NCBI GenBank assembly: GCA_964655775.1
Contig: CAZZNQ010000005.1
Coordinates: 1 to 64,000, forward strand
Origin: CAZZNQ01 sp964655775
GTDB taxonomy: Bacteria > Planctomycetota > Brocadiia > SM23-32
Reading direction: 5' to 3'
Length of the DNA: 64,000 nt
In this document: piece after piece, positions 60,085-64,000 of the stretch
How positions within the stretch are numbered: the stretch's first letter is position 1
How the letters are laid out: every line of letters begins with the position of its first letter
Notes under the pieces: generated by a model
Databases searched by the model: none
What the model was told of the DNA's origin: nothing
The model's input: only the letters and a program-made list of their open reading frames with translations
Made by a program: the position numbers and the translations under genes

Positions 60085-61470
60085 CTACCCTTCGCCGGAC
60101 GGCTCTTCGTCGTCGCCGTTCCCGGCCCTCCCGGCAGCCTCGCGCTCGTCCTGCACCTTGTCTTCGTGAGCGATGGACTCCAGCACTTTGTAGGGTCCCG
60201 CAATCACCGCATCGTCTTCGCTCAGACCGGCTTCGATGGTGGTGTGCGTCTCGTCGCTCGGGCCGATCCGCACGGGAGTGATCGCCGCCTTCCCATCGGC
60301 TACGCGGTAGACAACGGTGGCGTAAGTCTTCTCCATGTCCACGTTCGCATTGCCTTCGCGCACCTCCACCGGCAAATCGTCGACGGGACGCTCCAGCACG
60401 CACTGACTCGGGAGCTTCAGCACGTCCTTGTGCTGCTCGGCCTCGATCTTCACGTCCGCGCTGGCGCCACAGAAGACCCTGTGCCCTTCCGTGTCGAGCA
60501 GGATCTCCGTCTGGTAGTAGCGGGTACCATATCCGCCGACGTCGTGTATCAGGGCGACGGACTCGACGCTGCCGTCGATGGTCTCGTCGGGGGAGGTCTG
60601 GATGCGGGCGTGGGCGAGCTGTCCGGGGCGCACGCGTCCGACGTCCGTCTCGTCCACGCGGGCGACGAGCAGCATCTCGGACAGGTCGGCCACCTCCATT
60701 ATGACCGTGCCGGGGTTATTCATGGTGCCCGGGACGACGAGCTCCCCAACCTCGGCGTAAACGCGCGTCACAACGCCGTCGATGGTGGAAGTTATCGTGG
60801 TATAGGTCAGGTTGTCGCGCGCACGGGCAATCTCGGCGTCGGCCGCTTTCAAGCGATGATCCAGCACGACGAGGTTCAGTTCAGCCGCCTTGAGCGAATG
60901 CGCCGCGGCGTCCAGTTCCGCTTCTAGAGTTTCCACCGTGGACTGGAGGGCGTCGACAGTCGCCTGACTGACGTCCCGCGTTGCAAGCAGAGAGCGCTGG
61001 CGCTCCAGGTCCCGGCGGGCCTGGGAAAGCGAGGCACGTGTGCCCTCAATGCCGGCCTTCTGCGCGGCAATCCGTGACTTCTCCACCTCGATCTGCGCCG
61101 CCTGGGCGGCCCTCTGGGCCTCGGCCGACGCCAACCCGGCCTCCAGGTCCGCCGCATTCAGGCGTACCAGCACCGAGGCGGGCACGGGTGGGGCCGTGCC
61201 CGGGTCGCCTTTGGACACGTGGTCGCCCTCCTCGAAGGGCAGTTCCACTATGCGCGCCGACACGCGCCCCCTGATGGCAACCTTGGTCCTGGGCTGAACC
61301 TCGGCCTGAGCGTCGACGAACTCCGTCAGGTCGCCGCGCTCGGGCTTCTCGACGCGCACCTGCTTGGTCTCGGCGGCGTCGCCGTCCTTGCCGCGAGCGA
61401 CTCCCATGATCGCGCCGGCTGCGACCAGCGTGAGCACGATGGTGACGACAACGATGATAGCGGTCTTCAT
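60085..61470 (-). CDS. MacA-like membrane-fusion (adaptor) protein
   Basis: 461 residues: an N-terminal membrane helix (4-25), a lipoyl half, a long coiled-coil hairpin (about 100-215, with repeated QAAQIEVEKSRIAAQKAGIEG and LEAELDAAAHSLKAAELNLV), a second lipoyl half and a beta-barrel domain, with an acidic disordered tail. It is the first gene of the operon and follows the promoter at 61543-61571. With the ATPase, permease and TolC-like protein it makes a complete MacAB-TolC-type exporter. The substrate is unknown. Confidence 0.93.
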   Translation of the reverse strand: MKTAIIVVVTIVLTLVAAGAIMGVARGKDGDAAETKQVRVEKPERGDLTEFVDAQAEVQPRTKVAIRGRVSARIVELPFEEGDHVSKGDPGTAPPVPASVLVRLNAADLEAGLASAEAQRAAQAAQIEVEKSRIAAQKAGIEGTRASLSQARRDLERQRSLLATRDVSQATVDALQSTVETLEAELDAAAHSLKAAELNLVVLDHRLKAADAEIARARDNLTYTTITSTIDGVVTRVYAEVGELVVPGTMNNPGTVIMEVADLSEMLLVARVDETDVGRVRPGQLAHARIQTSPDETIDGSVESVALIHDVGGYGTRYYQTEILLDTEGHRVFCGASADVKIEAEQHKDVLKLPSQCVLERPVDDLPVEVREGNANVDMEKTYATVVYRVADGKAAITPVRIGPSDETHTTIEAGLSEDDAVIAGPYKVLESIAHEDKVQDEREAAGRAGNGDDEEPSGEG

Positions 61471-61825
61471 GCGCGTGCCTCCCCGCGGCCCCGTTTAGAT
61501 GGCGGGACGACGGTTACCCACAGCTGCCAATCTGGGGGCCGGAGTGTAACGTCTGTCGGCCCGTCACGCAAGGGGCCGATCTGTCGTGGGCGGGATTACG
61601 GGCCGGCGAGCAAGGCCGGCGCGGTATTGGACAAGGCGGTCCTTTCCCCGGCGTTCACTTGCCCCATCGGAAGCCTGCCTGTCGTAGCCTCGCGCCAAGA
61701 CGGGCTCGAGGCGTCGGATTGGGTGGTGAGAGAACGGGATTGCAGGGAACACCAGGCTAAGCTGCCAGCAGTCCTACCGCGGAGTATACCGGGTGATAGG
61801 TTCCCTGATCTGCCTCCACTCCACG
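61471..61825. other. Intergenic region before the ABC efflux operon
   Basis: About 355 bases without a convincing gene. It contains the promoter at 61543-61571 for the leftward efflux operon. The rest shows no recognisable coding sequence or terminator. Confidence 0.45.
61543..61571 (-). promoter_or_regulatory. Promoter of the MacAB-type operon
   Basis: Minus strand: TTGCGT (61571-61566), 17-base spacer, TACACT (61548-61543), about 73 bases before the adaptor ATG. Confidence 0.6.
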
Positions 61826-62395
61826 TTACGCTTTGCCGCCCCGGAATCTGAAGTCCGCTTTCTTATCCGGCTCGTACCTCTCGAAGTACTCTTGGTCGTT
61901 CCTCCTCCAGACCCCATCCCACAATAGGTCATTATCAACGCCGTACTCGTTCCTGTCGCGAGCTTTGCCTCTCTTGATCGCAACCTCCAGCGAGCAATCG
62001 ATCCAGACAGTGTAATCGAAGTATTCAAGAAGTCCCGGCCGGAACAAGCCGACCCCCTCGATGATCAAACGCACCCCTGTCCCGATAGATCTGACCGTGC
62101 TCGATGAGTTCGACTCCCAGTCGAAATGATGATAAGAAACCGTTCCGCCGCCGTTCTTGTAGGGAACTAAGACCTCGTGCAACAATCGCTCGTAGTCGAT
62201 GGCTTCCCAGCACGAGAATGAGAGCCCCGAGTTGTTCTTGAAGAACGAGTCAACGGAGAGTATCGGAGAGTCGATCTCCGCGCTGAGTCTTGCTGCGAGG
62301 GTAGACTTCCCGGAGCCGCCAAATCCGGAGATCCCGATAAGCGATCGTACAGGAAGCCCGCTGACCGAACGCAGTAGCTGATCGAAGTTATCCAT
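61826..62395 (-). CDS. Uridine-kinase-like P-loop kinase
   Basis: 189 residues. Walker A is at 24-32 (GFGGSGKST), followed by a DSFF segment (VDSFFKNN) and HFDWES typical of the phosphoribulokinase/uridine kinase family, then IIEGVGLF and a C-terminal basic helix (KRGKARDRNEYG). It probably phosphorylates a small hydroxylated molecule such as a nucleoside; the acceptor is not determinable. Its GC content is clearly lower than that of the operon next to it, suggesting acquisition. No operon partners. Confidence 0.82.
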   Translation of the reverse strand: MDNFDQLLRSVSGLPVRSLIGISGFGGSGKSTLAARLSAEIDSPILSVDSFFKNNSGLSFSCWEAIDYERLLHEVLVPYKNGGGTVSYHHFDWESNSSSTVRSIGTGVRLIIEGVGLFRPGLLEYFDYTVWIDCSLEVAIKRGKARDRNEYGVDNDLLWDGVWRRNDQEYFERYEPDKKADFRFRGGKA

Positions 62396-62678
62396 GGCCC
62401 CTGAAGTGCAATTCTACCCAACATCTCCGCCTGCCTGGCTCCACACCCGGTGCTCACGAGTCTGAATACCGCGAGAGGGCCATGATTTCAAGGGCTTTCC
62501 GCTGGCAGCTACCCGCCAGACTGACTGTCTGCCGTCATGCGGCGGCACCATCCACGCCGCCGAAGGAGAATAGGGGTGGCGGCAATGTCGGATTCCACTC
62601 CTGCTCCCCTAGCCGGGATGGCGGCGACCCAGCGGCGGCGTTCGTCAGGACTCAGGTCGGCCTCGGTCGGATGCATGG

Positions 62679-62715
62679 GCGGGTTCGCAACTCCGGATTG
62701 CGGGCCCGCTTTTTC
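62679..62715 (+). terminator. Orphan intrinsic terminator
   Basis: A 12-bp stem with two G.U pairs (62679-62690 and 62698-62709), 7-base loop, then TTTTTCTCTTC. It points rightwards, but no rightward gene lies upstream within the intergenic region starting at 62396, so it may end an unseen small RNA or be left over from a lost gene. Confidence 0.7.
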
Positions 62716-62727
62716 TCTTCGAACGGG

Positions 62728-62756
62728 TTGACACCCGCCCGCCGAGCGGTTATCCT
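62728..62756 (+). promoter_or_regulatory. Promoter of the right-edge gene
   Basis: TTGACA (62728-62733), 17-base spacer, TATCCT (62751-62756), 135 bases before the ATG at 62892. Except for the sixth base of the -35 box it matches the ilvBN promoter hexamers. Confidence 0.8.
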
Positions 62757-62891
62757 CCCCGTTGGCGCGCAAGGGGCGCCTCCGGGCCTGCGGAAAGGGC
62801 TCAGCCCACCCCCACTGTCGAATGATTGCGTCGAACCCTCTTTTCTGTCCGAGAGAGCAGGCCCCGGACGTAGTTGGAAGGAGGGTGTGCG

Positions 62892-64000
62892 ATGGTCCGT
62901 TTTCTTCCCCCCCAGCCTGACCTCGAACACATCAAGAACGAGGCCAAGGCTCTCCACAAGGCGCATCAGCAGCGGAAGCCGGAAGTCTGCGAGGTGCTGC
63001 GCCACCTGGGTCGATTCCGCAACGCCGACAACGAGGAGATCTTCGCCGCAGGCGTCCCGCTGACCGAGGTGCAGTTCGCCCTGGCAGTGGAGTATGGCTT
63101 CAGCAGCTGGAGAGAACTGCGGGCGGCGGTCCTCAATCTCAGGCCGCCGGCAGACTACGCGGCGGACGCGGAAAACGGCGCGATGCTACTGCCGGATCCG
63201 CCGGCGGGCATCAGTGGAGCGAATCGTCTGGCCGCTGCGTACAGCATGGCACTGTCGTACCTGGGGACCTCCGCAGATTATGCGACAGTCTTGGGCGATA
63301 GCGGCCTGGCCTTTATCCTTCAGGCGGATGCGCTTCACAAGCCCTACAACACAAGCATCAACCAGCTCGACATCGGGTGGTGGCCGCTCGATCCCTGGGG
63401 TGCCATGTTGCGCCTGGAGTTCCTGGGACAAGCTTTTGGCATTCCGATGCGTCAGCTTCCCCGAGAAATGCTGGAGTACATGGCCGCCCCGGATCTTCAT
63501 TACCGCAAGTACCACGAGGCGGAAGTGGCTGCCAGCCTGCGCGCTGGACGCCCGGCCGTTGCCATGGCCAGGGACACCTACGTCGTCTTCGGCGGAGACA
63601 GCGGCAACCCCCCGCTGCTCGGGCAGTTAGCCTGCACGGAAGCGGCAGACATACGACGGCTGGAGAACTTCCCCTTCGAGATCGTCGTGTTCGGCGAGCC
63701 GGGCCGGCCAATGGACCGTCGCCGGGCCGACGTGGAGGCGCTTGGCTTCGCCGTTCGCCTGGGCCGTGACGAGGTAGATTTGAGCCACCTGCCAGGAAAA
63801 TCCAGCGGCAGACGATCCTGGGAGCTTTGGCTGGACCAGCTTGGCGACGCGGAGCTGTGCGGCCCGCACTTCTATCACGCCAACGTGCTTGGACACCTCA
63901 AGACCAACCGGCGCGGAGCGGCCGTGTATCTGCGCGAAATGAGCACACGCCATCTGCCGCCTGTTAGCGACTCACTCGTCGGTGCCGCGTCTGAATACGA
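62892..64000 (+). CDS. Unknown protein with N-terminal helical repeat-like domain, 5' part (runs off right edge)
   Basis: 369 codons to the window edge, start at ATG 62892 with GGAAGGAGGG upstream. Residues ~6-80 (PDLEHIKNEAKALHKAH ... FALAVEYGFSSWRELRAAV) match the helical segment often found at the N-terminus of bacterial ankyrin-repeat proteins. The rest does not look like ankyrin repeats. It contains a possible papain-like or cysteine-peptidase-fold region (INQLDIGWWPLDPWGAMLRLEFLG, GRPAVAMARDTYVVFGGD), but no catalytic Cys in the expected position was identified. Function unknown; the protein is incomplete. Confidence 0.75.
   Translation, partial: MVRFLPPQPDLEHIKNEAKALHKAHQQRKPEVCEVLRHLGRFRNADNEEIFAAGVPLTEVQFALAVEYGFSSWRELRAAVLNLRPPADYAADAENGAMLLPDPPAGISGANRLAAAYSMALSYLGTSADYATVLGDSGLAFILQADALHKPYNTSINQLDIGWWPLDPWGAMLRLEFLGQAFGIPMRQLPREMLEYMAAPDLHYRKYHEAEVAASLRAGRPAVAMARDTYVVFGGDSGNPPLLGQLACTEAADIRRLENFPFEIVVFGEPGRPMDRRRADVEALGFAVRLGRDEVDLSHLPGKSSGRRSWELWLDQLGDAELCGPHFYHANVLGHLKTNRRGAAVYLREMSTRHLPPVSDSLVGAASEY

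Larger units (their letters stand above)
62509..62772 (-). pseudogene. Possible relic of a planctomycete mobile-element-associated small gene
   Basis: An 87-residue frame includes PPMHPTEADLSPDERRRWVA, reminiscent of the small 'ERRRE(V/L)AAILA' proteins that accompany planctomycete transposase or recombinase genes. The match is partial and from memory; the frame has no ribosome-binding site and overlaps the terminator and promoter on the other strand. Treat it as a relic at best. Confidence 0.2.

Overview
The window is a high-GC chromosomal stretch from a Gram-negative-type bacterium, most likely a member of the Planctomycetota. The best evidence is two very large predicted surface proteins. 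Both carry, just after a basic N-terminus, the 'LE(S/R)RLLL(A/S)' export motif common on planctomycete extracellular proteins. The window also has FG-GAP and Ig-like repeat giants, a secreted carbohydrate-processing cluster, outer-membrane efflux lipoproteins and two tripartite pumps. No CRISPR array, rRNA, complete insertion sequence or prophage was seen.

Layout: 1-1083 is the 5' part of a secreted protein running off the left edge. 1400-4560 is a small accessory block of lower GC: an Mrr-like nuclease with an overlapping partner, and a MntA/HepT toxin-antitoxin pair. 4708-4784 is the initiator tRNA with its own promoter and terminator. 5054-5857 is a methyltransferase. 5861-8149 is an acetolactate synthase operon (ilvB, ilvN) preceded by a legible attenuator: promoter, 37-residue Val/Leu-rich leader peptide, antiterminator and intrinsic terminator. 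8256-15056 is a TetR-type regulator followed by an outer-membrane factor, a membrane-fusion protein and an RND pump. 15073-21113 holds an unknown protein, a small membrane protein, a DUF2254 membrane protein and a P-type cation ATPase. 21552-24584 is a hybrid sensor kinase. 24615-27634 has WrbA and, divergently, an ArsR regulator, a Cys-rich microprotein and an ABC exporter.

27773-38090 is a probable polysaccharide or glycoconjugate-handling region: an ankyrin plus FGE-like lipoprotein, a beta-helix protein, an FAD oxidoreductase, a GH2 exo-glucosaminidase-like enzyme and a secreted TIM-barrel-like protein. 38455-53801 encodes the two surface proteins (3930 and 970 residues), which share Ig-like repeats and a Gly/Lys-rich C-terminal repeat region. 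54200-56263 has a methyltransferase and a 5'-truncated VWA gene. 56401-61470 is a MacAB/TolC-like ABC efflux operon read leftwards. 61826-64000 has a P-loop kinase of lower GC, an orphan terminator and the 5' part of a gene running off the right edge.

All functions are inferred from reading motifs by eye; no database search was run. The most checkable new observations are the ilvBN leader-peptide attenuator, the repeated G-rich element in the 5' leader of the giant surface protein, the shared C-terminal repeat region of the two surface proteins, and the ArsR / Cys-rich microprotein / ABC unit.
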